Positions 47,553 to 57,753 of a stretch of DNA of 64,000 nt are shown here, piece after piece; the first letter of the stretch is position 1; each line of letters opens with the position of its first letter. Source of the DNA: Thozetella sp. PMI_491. Taxonomy: Eukaryota; Ascomycota; Sordariomycetes; Chaetosphaeriales; Chaetosphaeriaceae. The DNA lies in contig MU270050.1 of assembly GCA_021432635.1 (NCBI GenBank), forward strand, positions 558,001-622,000, in the 5' to 3' direction. Below the pieces are notes generated by a model that worked only from the letters and a program-made list of their open reading frames with translations, did not search any database and had not been told where the DNA came from. A program made the translations under genes and the position numbers.

Positions 47553-48276
47553 GTTGTCTGTGTTAGAGCTGGGGCGAAATGAGGGGTGTGGGAATGTGAG
47601 ATTCGGTGAGGGCAGTCAGCTGGATGTGCCTTGTCGTTGTGCTTAGTTGTAGGGAAAATAGACAAGATTTGGCGGCCAAATCAGTTGTTAGCAAGGTGTC
47701 GTTCTTTTTTAGGTAGGTACCTAGGTAAGGTAGGCAGTTGGCAGCCCGAGGCTGTTGGTCCCCTTTGGTCCCCTGGCTTCCTAGCCACGGCCAAGTTTGC
47801 TCGGATCAAGTTCTTGCCTTGCGCAGCTGTGTTATCAGGCGCTGGGCGTATTCCGTACTCGGTACCGGTATGGGAATGGGGCGCAGTCGAGAAATGCGAA
47901 TGCAGAGCAGCTGGTTCGCCTGAAGGTGTTGGAGAACGGAGGGGGAAAAAAAATTATAGTGCTTAGCGATAAAGCAAATAAGCAAGGCTAGGCTTTTATT
48001 CCCCTTGCAGAGCTGCCCGTGGGTGCTATGCCGCTTAACTAATTCTGCATTTTCCTTGGTGCTTATCTCTCTATCTTAGGCTCGATCTGAGGCATCACAT
48101 GCTGCAACACTCTGTATCCTGCAGCCCGGGGCACCTCGGATTGGTGCCTAATACCAGGTGCCTGCACAGGATAGTAGAGCAGCTATTGACCGCTGCCTCG
48201 ATTATTTACCCAGTTGCAATTAAGCCAAGCTGTCTGCCGTGCATTCTAAGCTATGCAGTGGCGTTGCAATTCCCTC
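47553..48276. other. Intergenic, no gene seen
   Basis: Promoter of the amidase (minus strand) with the palindrome at 47710-47730, plus the 3' flank of UstYa 5. Confidence 0.5.
47710..47730. promoter_or_regulatory. Palindromic TAGGTACCTA element upstream of the amidase gene
   Basis: TAGGTAGGTACCTAGGTAAGG contains two overlapping perfect palindromes, TAGGTACCTA and ACCTAGGT. It lies about 160-180 bp before the amidase start codon. It matches the core of the elements before UstYa 3 and UstYa 6. Confidence 0.4.
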
Positions 48277-49253
48277 TTACTCGACCGTATCAAACACTGA
48301 ATGGGCCTTGACCCAATCAACCATGCCTGAGTAGACTCGGCATTTGTGGGGAAGAACACGGCCCCGCGTTTTGCCAGTCAATGCCGACCTCTGCATCACG
48401 TAGGGCGTCACGTCGCTGTTGCAGGTGATGACGGTCCGGAGCGTCGCAATACAGTGGTCAACATGCTCCCGCCGCGTCTTCTCCCCTCCGCTGAACGAGG
48501 GCAGGTGGCTGTAGTCCCAGTGATCCCGATAGATGAACTGCCTCACGAGATTCTGCCGTATTGCATTAGTGGCGCTTCTTCTCAGCCTCGCACAGCAGTT
48601 GTGATGCTCACCAGGCAGTGAATTTGGTGAGCGCCCTCCAAAAGCCCGCCAACTCCCCCACCGTGCGCGGCGTCCACCAAGCGAAAGTCTCCCACAAGCG
48701 AGGACTTGTTCAGTCCCGCCAGTGAGTCCAGCGGGACGCTGAAAGCGCCAACTGATTACTTTTTAGCTCCCTGCCTCATGGTTTCACTGCGGGGCATACT
48801 GACAATCCCAGAGACTGGCCCAAGCTGCCTCTGAGGCCGCTGAAGGGTAGCCGCTGTAAACATCCGGTTGGAAAACCTGATTGAAGTTTGTCCACTCGTA
48901 TCGGACAGCCTCGAGGACCGGGCCTGAACAGCATTAGATACTCGTGCAGACACTGGGGACGTGAGAGCTCTCTGCATACTGGGAGCGGACATGCGCCGCA
49001 TACATCGCTCATCCGTGACGCGATATCTGTTGCTCTGGATGAAGAAGGTAATGGATGCAAAGAGACAGAGGGTTGATACGGCCAGGTAGAGCGCAGACCA
49101 TCCACTGATGGGCCCGTCTAAGGAGGATTTTTCATCGACCCGCGTCGACGCCGACGAAAGTGAAGAGGAATCTTCGTCTCCTTCATCCGCTGCGGTGGTG
49201 ACCGGCTGGTAGCGCAGCCGTTTTGGCATTGGAATCCGGGTCAAGTCCCACAT
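48277..49253 (-). CDS. UstYa-family (DUF3328) oxidase 5
   Basis: Four exons (49253-48980, 48923-48800, 48738-48612, 48552-48277) give about 266 residues. A Ser/Asp-rich cytosolic N-terminus of about 52 residues leads to one membrane helix (GWSALYLAVSTLCLFASITFFI). The lumenal part has SPVLEAVRYEWTNFNQVF, AASEAAWASLWD, PLDSLAGLNKSS, the intact first motif EGAHQIHCLNLVRQF (split by intron 3), the intact second motif EHVDHCIATLRTVITC, and PHKCRVYSGMVDWVKAH at the end. The start at 49253 gives MWDLTRIPMPKRL; 49229 is an alternative. The frame is open further upstream, but family members have short N-termini. It is divergent from the acyltransferase gene across about 1 kb. Confidence 0.92.
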
Positions 49254-50270
49254 CCTAAATGCCAGACTGCAATGTTGTGTGCGTGCGTGAGCAAATGTAG
49301 ATGCGAAGTTTGGAACTGCAGCGTTGCTCTGGCTTGCAACTCCCGAGCTGTCACACTCCAGAGAGATCAGAGAGAGGGGAGGTCCGAGAGGAGGACTCGA
49401 GGGTACTCGCTCTGAGTATGGACACGACTCAAGTTGCCTTGGACCTACGACGTGTTGACGGGAATAGATGCCATTGAGACGCTGCGGAAACACCCCTGCC
49501 AACCAGCCTCGTACAGTGGAATGCTCCCTGCCAGTAGGAATCAGCCACTCCGAGGGGGCGTGCGGCGTGGATTCCAGCAATCGGCTCCTCGCCGATCGCA
49601 CCCTGATTCTAGGTACACTTAGTCTCACCGCTTAGTCTGCCGCGTCTCGGCAGCCGTCCCGCCCCCGCCTCCGCCCATTTGCCCCTTTCTCTTTTGTGCG
49701 AAGTACTGTATAAGGTATCCTACACCCCCCTCCCCCCTGCGGTATCCACATGTGCCCGCAGCTGCTGACTGCGCCGCTCGGCAGCGTAACGGTAGGTCGA
49801 ACTACGGGAAAACGCCCCTGAAAGGGCAATCCTGCCTATGCGTTCCTCTTTTCGGCTACTTTCTACTGCCCTATAGTTACTCTGAGCGGCGGAACGCCTC
49901 CTGGTCGTTACACTGAGTACGGCGCATTCTGATGCATGCCTTATGGAAGAAACAGTACTATTTTCTCATCCTGGCTTTCTAAGCTCGGCGAGCCAACTCA
50001 CCTAAGAGCCTTGAGCCCCTGACTAAGCCTTTACGCTCTGAGGGGCAATGAAACACCGCGACCACCTCGTCTCTATTAGATGCATACGCACCAGATTGCA
50101 TTAATGAATTTTCAGGTGGCAGGCGCCGTGGCCGACCGGGTAATGCAGTCTCTGCCGCTTTGCGTAGCTGGTTCCTGCGTGCAGATCCTCTGTCGAAGAG
50201 GAGACGTTCTTCCCAGCTTTCCCAATCCCTCGCGGCTGTGACGACAACGCATCCTCGATATTCGTTCGTC
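49254..50270. other. Divergent promoter between UstYa 5 and the acyltransferase
   Basis: About 1 kb shared by two outward-facing genes. Frames present are extensions of those genes without start or domain support. Confidence 0.5.
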
Positions 50271-51839
50271 ATGCATTCTTTCAGAATCCCATTAACCTCT
50301 TGGCTCTTTAGCTCTTCCAACAGATCAAGGCCTACTGACGTCGCTGAAGAGCGAGCCATGTTGGACCATCACGAGGGTGATAACGCTTCGGAGCTGGGTG
50401 GTGCTGAGTTCGCTACCCCACCGAAAAGACACTCCGGTACGAACTTTGCTAGACTCGCAATCAAGGGTCTGCAATTTCTCCAACCAAGCTTCTTGTGGTC
50501 TCATGAACCAGAACGAGATAGTAGGGCTGCACGCTCGAATACGTCTTCCCTTGACGGCCTTCGAGGTTACGCCGCGCTAGCCGTCATGAACTATCACATT
50601 CTCTACGCCTATCAGTCGGCTGTCTTTTACGGCTACGGCTTATCCCATACCGCGGCATTGCAGTGTGCCAGGCCAGACGATGTAGATGCGCACAACCGCT
50701 GGCTTCATCAGCTGCCCGTTGTGCGCCTCGTTTATACGGGCACCTGGCCTATCTCGGTCTTCTTCGTTATCTCTGGATTCGCCCTCTCTTACAAGCCGCT
50801 GGCTGAATCGCAAAATTCTTTCTCCAGCTCAGTCTCGGCCACAGCATCATCGCTTCTACGTCGCCCTTTTCGTCTGTTTGGGCCGCCCATCCTTGCCACG
50901 TTTGTGACCATGCTTGCTATTCAGCTGGGAGCATACGAGCATGGCCGCCAGATTTCGAGAGATCCGCACTGGGTCCCGGTAATTAACGAGGTGCACCAAG
51001 TTCGCTACCAGACGTTCGTCTCGCAGCTTCTCGACTGGCTGCAGCAGACCTGGAGAATGTTTCACGTCTTCTGGTGGGGTGACCTTCACAACAAGTACGA
51101 TGTGCATCTCTGGACCATCCCGACAGAGTTTCGCTGCTCCTTGGCGATATTCCTGATTTTACCTGTTTATGTGTCCATTCGGCCCGCCGTCCGAAAGGTC
51201 CTCATGGTCGTCCTGATCTTTTACGTCTACGCACTGGATCGGTGGGACGTGGCGCTCTTTTATGCCGGCCTCTTAATTGCAGATACAGCGATCCGCGGCG
51301 ACTCTGCTTGCGATGAGCTGCCAACCAAGGACAGTAGCCATCGTGTTCTCTCCAGGGCGCTACGGATAGTGCTCTTGATGCTCAGTCTTCTGTGTCTGTC
51401 CTCCCCGGATTTCTGCATCGAGTCTACACCAGGTTACGAGGTCCTCGCACGCCTGATTCCTTCCTCCGACCCTGCTCCTTTCCGCTTTGTGCCGAATCTT
51501 GGGGGCATTCTGCTAGTCGCCTTACTGGCACACACCGGGCCCTCAAATCCCATTGTCTCGAGAATGTTGAACTCGGCCCTGCCTCAGTACCTCGGGCGCA
51601 TCAGCTACAGCCTGTACATTATCCACGGACCGCTAATACATACGCTGGGCTATGCCGTGTTTCCGTTCTTCTGGACTATCACCGGTAGGAATGAAGGATG
51701 GAGGTACCTAGCTGGTTTCGGTGCCGCATACATGGTCTTGCTAGCGTCAGCTATTGGCATGGCTGACTTATTCTGGAGGATGGTCGATGAGCCGTGTGTC
51801 AGACTTGCCAGAGCGGTGCGCGATCGCGTCATACTATAG
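50271..51839 (+). CDS. Membrane acyltransferase (acyltransferase-3 family)
   Basis: A single-exon frame of 522 codons from the ATG at 50271; the frame is open upstream but has no ATG. A polar N-terminus of about 88 residues precedes SSLDGLRGYAALAVMNYHIL, the entry motif of the acyltransferase-3 family with its conserved Arg and His. WPISVFFVISGFALSYKPL, the second family hallmark, follows. About ten hydrophobic helices and the closing GRISYSLYIIHGPLIHTLGY and FWRMVDEPCVRLAR motifs complete the fold. These enzymes move acyl groups from acyl-CoA to hydroxyls or amines across membranes. Similar enzymes occur in fungal secondary-metabolite clusters. Here it could acylate the peptide (Thr, Tyr, Lys or N-terminus); this is inference from location. 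Confidence 0.9.
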   Translation: MHSFRIPLTSWLFSSSNRSRPTDVAEERAMLDHHEGDNASELGGAEFATPPKRHSGTNFARLAIKGLQFLQPSFLWSHEPERDSRAARSNTSSLDGLRGYAALAVMNYHILYAYQSAVFYGYGLSHTAALQCARPDDVDAHNRWLHQLPVVRLVYTGTWPISVFFVISGFALSYKPLAESQNSFSSSVSATASSLLRRPFRLFGPPILATFVTMLAIQLGAYEHGRQISRDPHWVPVINEVHQVRYQTFVSQLLDWLQQTWRMFHVFWWGDLHNKYDVHLWTIPTEFRCSLAIFLILPVYVSIRPAVRKVLMVVLIFYVYALDRWDVALFYAGLLIADTAIRGDSACDELPTKDSSHRVLSRALRIVLLMLSLLCLSSPDFCIESTPGYEVLARLIPSSDPAPFRFVPNLGGILLVALLAHTGPSNPIVSRMLNSALPQYLGRISYSLYIIHGPLIHTLGYAVFPFFWTITGRNEGWRYLAGFGAAYMVLLASAIGMADLFWRMVDEPCVRLARAVRDRVIL

Positions 51840-52152
51840 AATACGGCGCAGGCGGGGTAATCCGCGTGCCATAGGCATGGAACTTGTGAGAAGTCCGAAA
51901 GGGGAAGAGTGTCTATATTCGCATCACGAAATTTGTATCTCAATCAAATTAGCCAATTACAGCCTAAGGGTCAGAAACATATGGTTACTTCAAGAAAGAC
52001 ACAGACTGCATAGTGCAATAGAATGTTTCTGATTGTCTTTTCCTAAACTAACCGAAGCTCGATAACTCCGAGAGAATAATTACAAGTTCCTCCTGTCCGA
52101 GATCGCAGTCTCAACACAAATGCAGGAAAGTATCTGGGTTCAGAGAATAGTG

Positions 52153-53152
52153 CTAATCTAGGTTCTGATAATCATTTGTGTCAAGTTCGTGCTTTTTGGC
52201 CCACGCGTGAATCTTGTCAAAGTTGACACACTTGTGCCGTGTATTGAAGTCTGTGTTGATACCCAACGGCCGCCTGTTGTCTGTCATGATCAGGTATGGA
52301 GTAAGATCGACCTTGCACTGTAGGAATAGCCTTAAGCTGTTGATACAATGGTCCACGTGCTATGTTCACGTTAGCTTCTACGCATATGCATGTCGGGAGC
52401 AACGGTACACACCTCACGGATCTCTTGCGGTGTCCCGTCAAACGCAGGCGACTTGCTGTAGTCGTATTCGTCACGGTATGTGTACCTTCGCACGAGGTCG
52501 AGACAATGCAGATGGTGGAACACTGAGACTTAAGGTCAGAAAAATTTGCAAACAGCAGCACGCGAGAGCATTACCCTCCAAGGACCCAACAATGCCACCT
52601 CCCTTCTCCGGTTTCGTATGCTTCCAGTCGATTTCCCGTGATTTGTTGAGAACGTCAAGTTTCTCCTCAGGGATATTGATAGGGCCAACTGTGAAGGATC
52701 AGATATCGGTATCTCGGAGTTACGAGTGATGTTTCTTACAGTTCCATAGCTCCAACCATGCATTCTCGCGCTCCTTGTTCGGCTTACCGCGGTAAATCGA
52801 CTTCTCCATGAACCGATTCTGGAACTGAACGTCGACGATTTCAACAGCCTCATAGGCCGGCGCTGCACCAAAGTTATTCCCTGCTTCTCAGGTCTAGGGC
52901 ACCATACATACTCCAGATGGATAGCTTGGCCGCGCATTCCTTCTCGTCAGGTTCTCTGGTATATGCAGCGATGCTCACGATGAGAAACGAGATCAGGAGA
53001 AATGTAGTGAACAACCACGCGACTGGGCCAAATATTTTCCACTTTTCGCTTGGACGGCGCCGGAACAGAGGCTTCTCGGCCGGCAGGACGGAGCCACAGT
53101 CCTCTGGATCTTCATCCGAGGAGACAGCACTGTACGTGTGTGGTGGAGCCAT
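52153..53152 (-). CDS. UstYa-family (DUF3328) oxidase 6
   Basis: Five exons (53152-52912, 52862-52740, 52688-52575, 52522-52413, 52359-52153) give about 264 residues. A helix near residues 40-64 (GPVAWLFTTFLLISFLIVSIAAY) follows a charged cytosolic N-terminus. The lumenal domain contains WTPAYEAVEIVDVQFQNRF, KSIYRGKPNKERENAWLELW, PEEKLDVLNKSREIDW, the intact first motif LEVFHHLHCLDLVRR, the intact second motif REHVDHCINSLRLFLQC, and HKCVNFDKIHAWAKKH. The KSIYRGxPN block is shared with UstYa 1, so these two may be the closest pair. It diverges from the precursor gene across about 980 bp, so the pair could be co-regulated. Role: oxidative modification of the core peptide. Confidence 0.93.
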
Positions 53153-54136
53153 GTTTGGTATGAAAGAGAGGTGAAAGAGATGCTGCTGCCTGAGGTCGCT
53201 GCGTGTGATACCACAAGTTGAAAGAAGATAGATGAGGTCGGAGGGTCAGGACCAAGCCTTGGTCGACCGAGAAGCCCGAGGTGCTAGTATGCAATTGTCG
53301 GTGATGCATGTAGCGAGGGTGTGTTCTGACACCCTGGCCACCCCCAAAAGGCGAGGTACCTAGGCTCGGGGCTGATCCTGCGCCCCGCTCAATCCCGTGC
53401 CGCCACAGCCTTGCATGGGTGCTAGTTCATCGGGAACCGCAAGGTCGATTGAGGAGCTATTGTCGTTGATGGAACAACCCCAAGTCACATTCGCATATTA
53501 GCGGTGAAGTGGCTAAGCGCCGTTGCATAAGCATTACGCCGCCGGGTACGAGAGCCATAGCTCCAGGCTCAGCTTGGCCAGGGAGTTTCAGCATGGAAGA
53601 TTGTCATCAGGATGAGGCGTGCAGGTTGGTCGGGGACCATCGGCCTCCTGTCGGAGACTCCAACAACACCCCCTCCCTTCGACGACACCGACGATGTCTG
53701 CTGGCCTATCTGGCTGACAAGGGCAATCATGTCTCGTTAGGCAGGTCGCATTCTACCTCCGTCGGCGAGCTGAGCCATGCATGGCCAGTGGGTCGCCCCG
53801 GCCTGTGTTTGACGTGCCACTGTACTTGTCAATCTCAAGGAGGAGCTTCTGTTGGCCTGTAGTATCCCGTTATCGCGGCAACTCGGCTACCAGTGCTGTC
53901 TGCGTATCCTGGACGGCTCGGAGAGGAGAGATGCTCTCCTTGGCGGCAACGGACTCCCGCTAGATAACCCAGAGAAACTTTGCGAACCAGACAGCTCATT
54001 GGGAGGGCTATAAGTATGGGACACGAGAGCATTCTCTGCTTGTTTCTCGAATCCCAAGCACTCTAGTTCCTCATTTACTACTCTCTTGCTCCTCTCACAC
54101 AATCACACCCCCATACTTTGATTTTTTATCAGCATC
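53153..54136. other. Divergent promoter of UstYa 6 and the RiPP precursor
   Basis: About 980 bp between two outward-facing cluster genes. It contains a palindromic AGGTACCTAGG element at 53354-53364 and a TATA-like ctataag near 54009 on the precursor side, followed by a CT-rich leader. No gene is seen. Confidence 0.55.
53354..53364. promoter_or_regulatory. Palindromic AGGTACCT element upstream of UstYa 6
   Basis: AGGTACCTAGG lies about 200-210 bp before the UstYa 6 start codon and shares the GGTACCTA core with the elements before UstYa 3 and the amidase. It is shorter than those. Confidence 0.35.
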
Positions 54137-54775
54137 ATGAAGCTCACTATTGCTGTTCTTCTCTCGGTAGCCGCCTCCGTTATTGCGGTGCCAGCTTGCA
54201 CGGACGTCGTTGGCGAAGATGGCACCATCGCAAAGCGCTGCCCCATCCCGTGGACCAAGAACTACGGCGAGTATGAGAAACGTGGCTGCACCGATGTCGT
54301 CAGCGAGGACGGCACCATCGCAAAGCGCTGCCCTATCCCGTGGACCAAGAACTACGGCGAGTATGAGAAACGTGGCTGCACTGATGTCGTCGATGAGGAC
54401 GGCACCATTGTGAAGCGCTGCCCTATCCCCTGGACCAAGAACTACGGCGAGTATGAGAAGCGCAGCGAGGAGGTTGAGAAACGTGGCTGCACTGATGTCG
54501 TCGAGGAAGATGGCACTATTGTCAAGCGGTGCCCGATTCCTTGGACTAAGAACTACGGCGAGTACGAGAAGCGCAGCGAGGAGGTTGAGAAGCGTACTTG
54601 CACCGACGTTGTTGAGGAAGACGGCACTATTGTGAAGCGCTGCCCTATCCCCTGGACCAAGAACTACGGCGAGTATGAGAAACGTGGCTGCACCGATGTC
54701 GTCGGCGAGGACGGCACCATTGCCAAGCGTTGCCCCATCCCTTGGACCAAGAACTATGGCGAGTACGAGAAGTAG
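54137..54775 (+). CDS. Kex2-processed RiPP precursor with six repeats (UstA-like)
   Basis: An intronless 212-codon frame. Residues 1-20 (MKLTIAVLLSVAASVIAVPA) are a signal peptide. The rest is six tandem repeats. Each has a 14-15-residue segment (G/T)CTDVVxEDGTI(A/V)KR followed by CPIPWTKNYGEYEKR; the first repeat lacks the initial Gly and the last ends YEK at the stop. After repeats 3 and 4 an extra SEEVEKR is inserted. Every segment ends in Lys-Arg, so a Kex2-type protease would release six copies each of CPIPWTKNYGEYE and of the variable segment. CPIPWTKNYGEYE is identical in all six copies although its codons differ, which marks it as the likely core; its Trp, two Tyr and Cys are candidate crosslink sites. 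The variable segment may be spacer or a second product. A consensus intron (54819-54871) may lie in the 3' UTR. UstYa genes flank it on both sides. Confidence 0.93.
   Translation: MKLTIAVLLSVAASVIAVPACTDVVGEDGTIAKRCPIPWTKNYGEYEKRGCTDVVSEDGTIAKRCPIPWTKNYGEYEKRGCTDVVDEDGTIVKRCPIPWTKNYGEYEKRSEEVEKRGCTDVVEEDGTIVKRCPIPWTKNYGEYEKRSEEVEKRTCTDVVEEDGTIVKRCPIPWTKNYGEYEKRGCTDVVGEDGTIAKRCPIPWTKNYGEYEK
54197..54772 (+). repeat. Six tandem precursor repeats
   Basis: The invariant core copies begin at about 54239, 54329, 54419, 54530, 54641 and 54731. Spacing is 90 bases for the first two intervals, 111 for the next two (because of the SEEVEKR insert) and 90 for the last. Copies differ mainly at third codon positions. 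Confidence 0.95.
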
Positions 54776-56687
54776 AAATGTCTACTATGCGCGCTCAAGA
54801 TCCCAGCACGCTAGAACCGTAAGCCTCCCTGTCTATCATTTCTTATCCAAGCTTAACCATAACTTGAACAGATCTCATCCACGGCCTGCACAATTTACTC
54901 TAGCTTGTACTTCTGGGAATAGAGTTTTTAAACTGAGGGGAGGCAAGAAAGTTGGAGTTTTAGATCAAGGGGGAATGTGTTCCTGTATCTCGCAGAAATA
55001 CATTCAAAGCTGCTCTAGTTTGAAATCTAAGGCCGACTTGTACTAGTTTGAAAAGCCGCACTGTTCTCACCCGTAGCTTTCCATGTGAATCTTCTTAGCC
55101 TTCTGCACTGGTCCCTTTCTCCAACTTCGTGTGTTTGTTTCGCGTCGACAGTTTCTGTAACCTTTCCCTCCGGGCAGATTTTGAGACTCGGTCTGTTCTA
55201 AGATAGAGGGAAACCTAATGCCCTGGAGGACATGCTCGTGTTCCATCCAACGGGAATGTCTCTACTCCAAGGCTTAGATGCGACATGCGGTCGAAAGACT
55301 AACAAAGAGAGTATGATTTCTATTGGATAATCAACCATCTGCAGTTCTCAAGGTTTTCCAAGTGCTCCCAGTGTGGCAAGTCCTCGGTTAGAGGGAACCA
55401 AGACATCTAACATGCAAGTCTCGTTGTCTGATACCTAAAAAGGAAATGATTTCGGTCTATTCCTCGGGCTACATGAATTAGTGCCTTATTAATATATAGC
55501 ATCCTACACATTTTCATTTGGATCCACTATTACTCGGGAAGGTCTTACCGAATGAATTGGAATTGACTCTGTAGGCGTTCCGTAGCTTACCCGTACCTCG
55601 AGGAGTGACATCCTTGCAACTAAGGTAAGGTTTCGGATTTGGTACATACCTTCCTTAGACGTTGCGGGACGTAGGTGAAAGAGAAACCCCGACACTAGGC
55701 ATCTAAGACACGTCTACATACGCATACGGGGCTCGCACCAGAAGAGGTGAAGAAGTCTGTGGATACCCAGGCAGAAGAGTTACGGGGGCGGCAAGTAGAT
55801 TGGCCCCGCACCAAAATGCGCCGCTGACCGAGAAAGGCCGCTGACAACATCTTGCTGTTCCCGCCACTCTGCAAGCTATAGACCACGCTATCCAACCAAT
55901 TAGAACAGTTCACTGAACAGTTTCTTGGGGCAAAGGTGCATTAACCAGCCAGCCAGCCAGCCAGCCACGTTGCGGTCGAGGACAGGCTTACGTGGACAGC
56001 TAAACACAAGATCCACTCTGTATGAAGCTTTCTTGGTCTTCAATGTATATATCTACTCGATTAGGCAAGAAGTCCTGCGGGACTATTATGACAGAAATAG
56101 CTAGAAACCTTGTAAATCAGCGATGCGACACTTCCAACACGCTCCTTCGGGCCTGGTACCACCGTTGGTTTGCAGAAGATACCATGCCGGGATTTATGAC
56201 CAAGCGGCATTGTCATCTCGCAACATGCCGACCAAGCACGTCCAATCCATGTTTGTTTTGGTTCCAAGCGATGTAGTATGAGGCGTGGCAATGTGGCCCA
56301 AGCTAGAATGCCGCGCCTCGGGATCCCCCTCCCCACCTCCGCCTAGGGGTTTTCGGATTGCCCTTTGCCTGCAGCGGGAGGCAAGGTATGATGCCGGAGG
56401 CTCGGGGTGCCCGGGGGGCGTGGGGGGGCGTGCATGGATGAATGGCTGGGGTTGTGGATTTTGCGCTTACCCCCCTGCTTAAACGGGACGGGAAAGGGGT
56501 GACAGGCCAAGGCTGAGCTGCTGCACCTCGTAGCGGCAGCTCGTAGCGGCACCTTGTAATGTGACCTCGAAGTGTTGCTCGTAGTGCCACAGAGAGTCAC
56601 CTTGAATTCAAGCCGCCCGCCACGAGAATCGGTTCTTTGTCAAATTTGTACGCAATACGCCCATTCCGTGGGACAGCTGTACGAATC
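54776..56687. other. Intergenic, no gene seen
   Basis: About 1.9 kb: 3' region of the precursor (with a possible 3' UTR intron) and promoter of UstYa 7. It includes a (CCAG)n tract at 55945-55966. Short frames on both strands lack domains. Confidence 0.5.
55945..55966. repeat. (CCAG)n tetranucleotide microsatellite
   Basis: Five and a half uninterrupted CCAG units in the spacer between the precursor and UstYa 7. Confidence 0.95.
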
Positions 56688-57465
56688 ATGGAGACCACCA
56701 AGAGAGCAGAGAAACAAGCCTACACCTACGATCAGTGAGTGCCGCATATACTGTTATGTAATCTACCTCGAAAAAGCAACAATTCACTGACGATATTTCA
56801 GTCTGGACGACGCAAATGTGACTGAGGAGATTCCCCTTAACCATGACGACCATCTCCCGGTGATGCGCACCCGGTGGGGTAAGTCCCCTCGTCCAGCGAC
56901 GCTCCTCTCTGTAGTCAAGGATGTCGGGTTGCTGGTTGTCTCGCTACTCGCCATCGCTGCCAGCTACCAGACGCTACAGCCCCCTAGGAATAGCGCTGGT
57001 CCTTGTGACTGTGGCGATTCGGTTGCGGAAGCCAAGCAGATGGGCTGCGAATATGACACCATGGCCGCGGCCTGGCTCCCTCAGCATTGTCTTGACAAAG
57101 GCTTGATTGCAGAATTCGACAAGGCAGGAGATGGGCCGGGCGGTCGATGGCAGTACTGGGCCGACGCGAACCATACCTACGAGTTTACCAAAGAAGAAGT
57201 TGGACAGCTGGCGGATACTCCCGGCAAGCTCTTCTACACGACCCCGAGATGGCACTTTATGCATTGCTTTTTCTACTGGAGAAAGCAGCAGCGCGCCAAG
57301 ATAACAGGTGTCACCATTGAGCGAAGATATGATAATGAGCGCCACGTGAAGCACTGCGGTCACATGTTTGACAACCCCGGCCATACTGCGTACTCGTATG
57401 TTGAGCTGAAGAGCAGCAGCCCAGAGCCTCCCGACTTTGTCAAGGATCTGATGGTGGAGGATTAG
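56688..57465 (+). CDS. Divergent UstYa-like protein 7
   Basis: Two exons (56688-56734 and 56802-57465) give about 236 residues. The start is the ATG at 56688 (METTKRAEKQAYTYD), because the second exon has no usable ATG of its own. A helix at about residues 50-71 leads to a lumenal part with a CDCGDSVAEAKQMGCEYD segment, a WLPQHCLDKGLIAEFDKAGDGPGGRW stretch, and two His/Cys motifs: TPRWHFMHCFFYWRK (HxxHC) and RHVKHCGHMF. The block IERRYDNERHVKHC is typical of a separate UstYa-like subfamily that is common in ascomycetes. It lacks the YSPA, AAW and C-terminal HxCR blocks of the other six. It might act on the same peptide or be a neighbour outside the pathway. Confidence 0.82.
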
Positions 57466-57753
57466 TCGCCGAGACCGGGTATTCTAGCTACCATGCTTGG
57501 ATAGGTAGCTTGAGACGACACTATAGCTAGAGACTACTTCATCCTACGGCTGAACACAAGTGCTAAAGCAATCATTTACTGGCGCAAGAACATGATCCCT
57601 TCTTTCCCAGGACGCGTCGTATTATATGAAATAAAAGATGCATCATTTCCTGCCACATATAGCTCTATTTATTGCATGGCTGACTCTCAATATCCATGTT
57701 GATGTATACATGGTCGGAACAATTTGCCTACCCTCCTCAAGATCCGTGACATC

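Noticed and set aside
48756-49628. A 290-codon unspliced frame at UstYa 5
   Set aside because: It reads through introns 1 and 2 of UstYa 5 and loses the His motifs; the spliced model restores the whole family pattern.
54183-54635. Open frames overlapping the precursor in the other plus frames
   Set aside because: They are shadows of the tandem repeat: their periodicity simply mirrors the real frame, which alone has a signal peptide and regular Lys-Arg sites.
54137-54775. Alpha-factor-like mating pheromone precursor
   Set aside because: Signal peptide plus KR-bounded repeats also fit a pheromone gene, but Sordariomycete alpha-pheromones have short W-C-containing cores unlike CPIPWTKNYGEYE, and seven UstYa genes around it favour a RiPP pathway.
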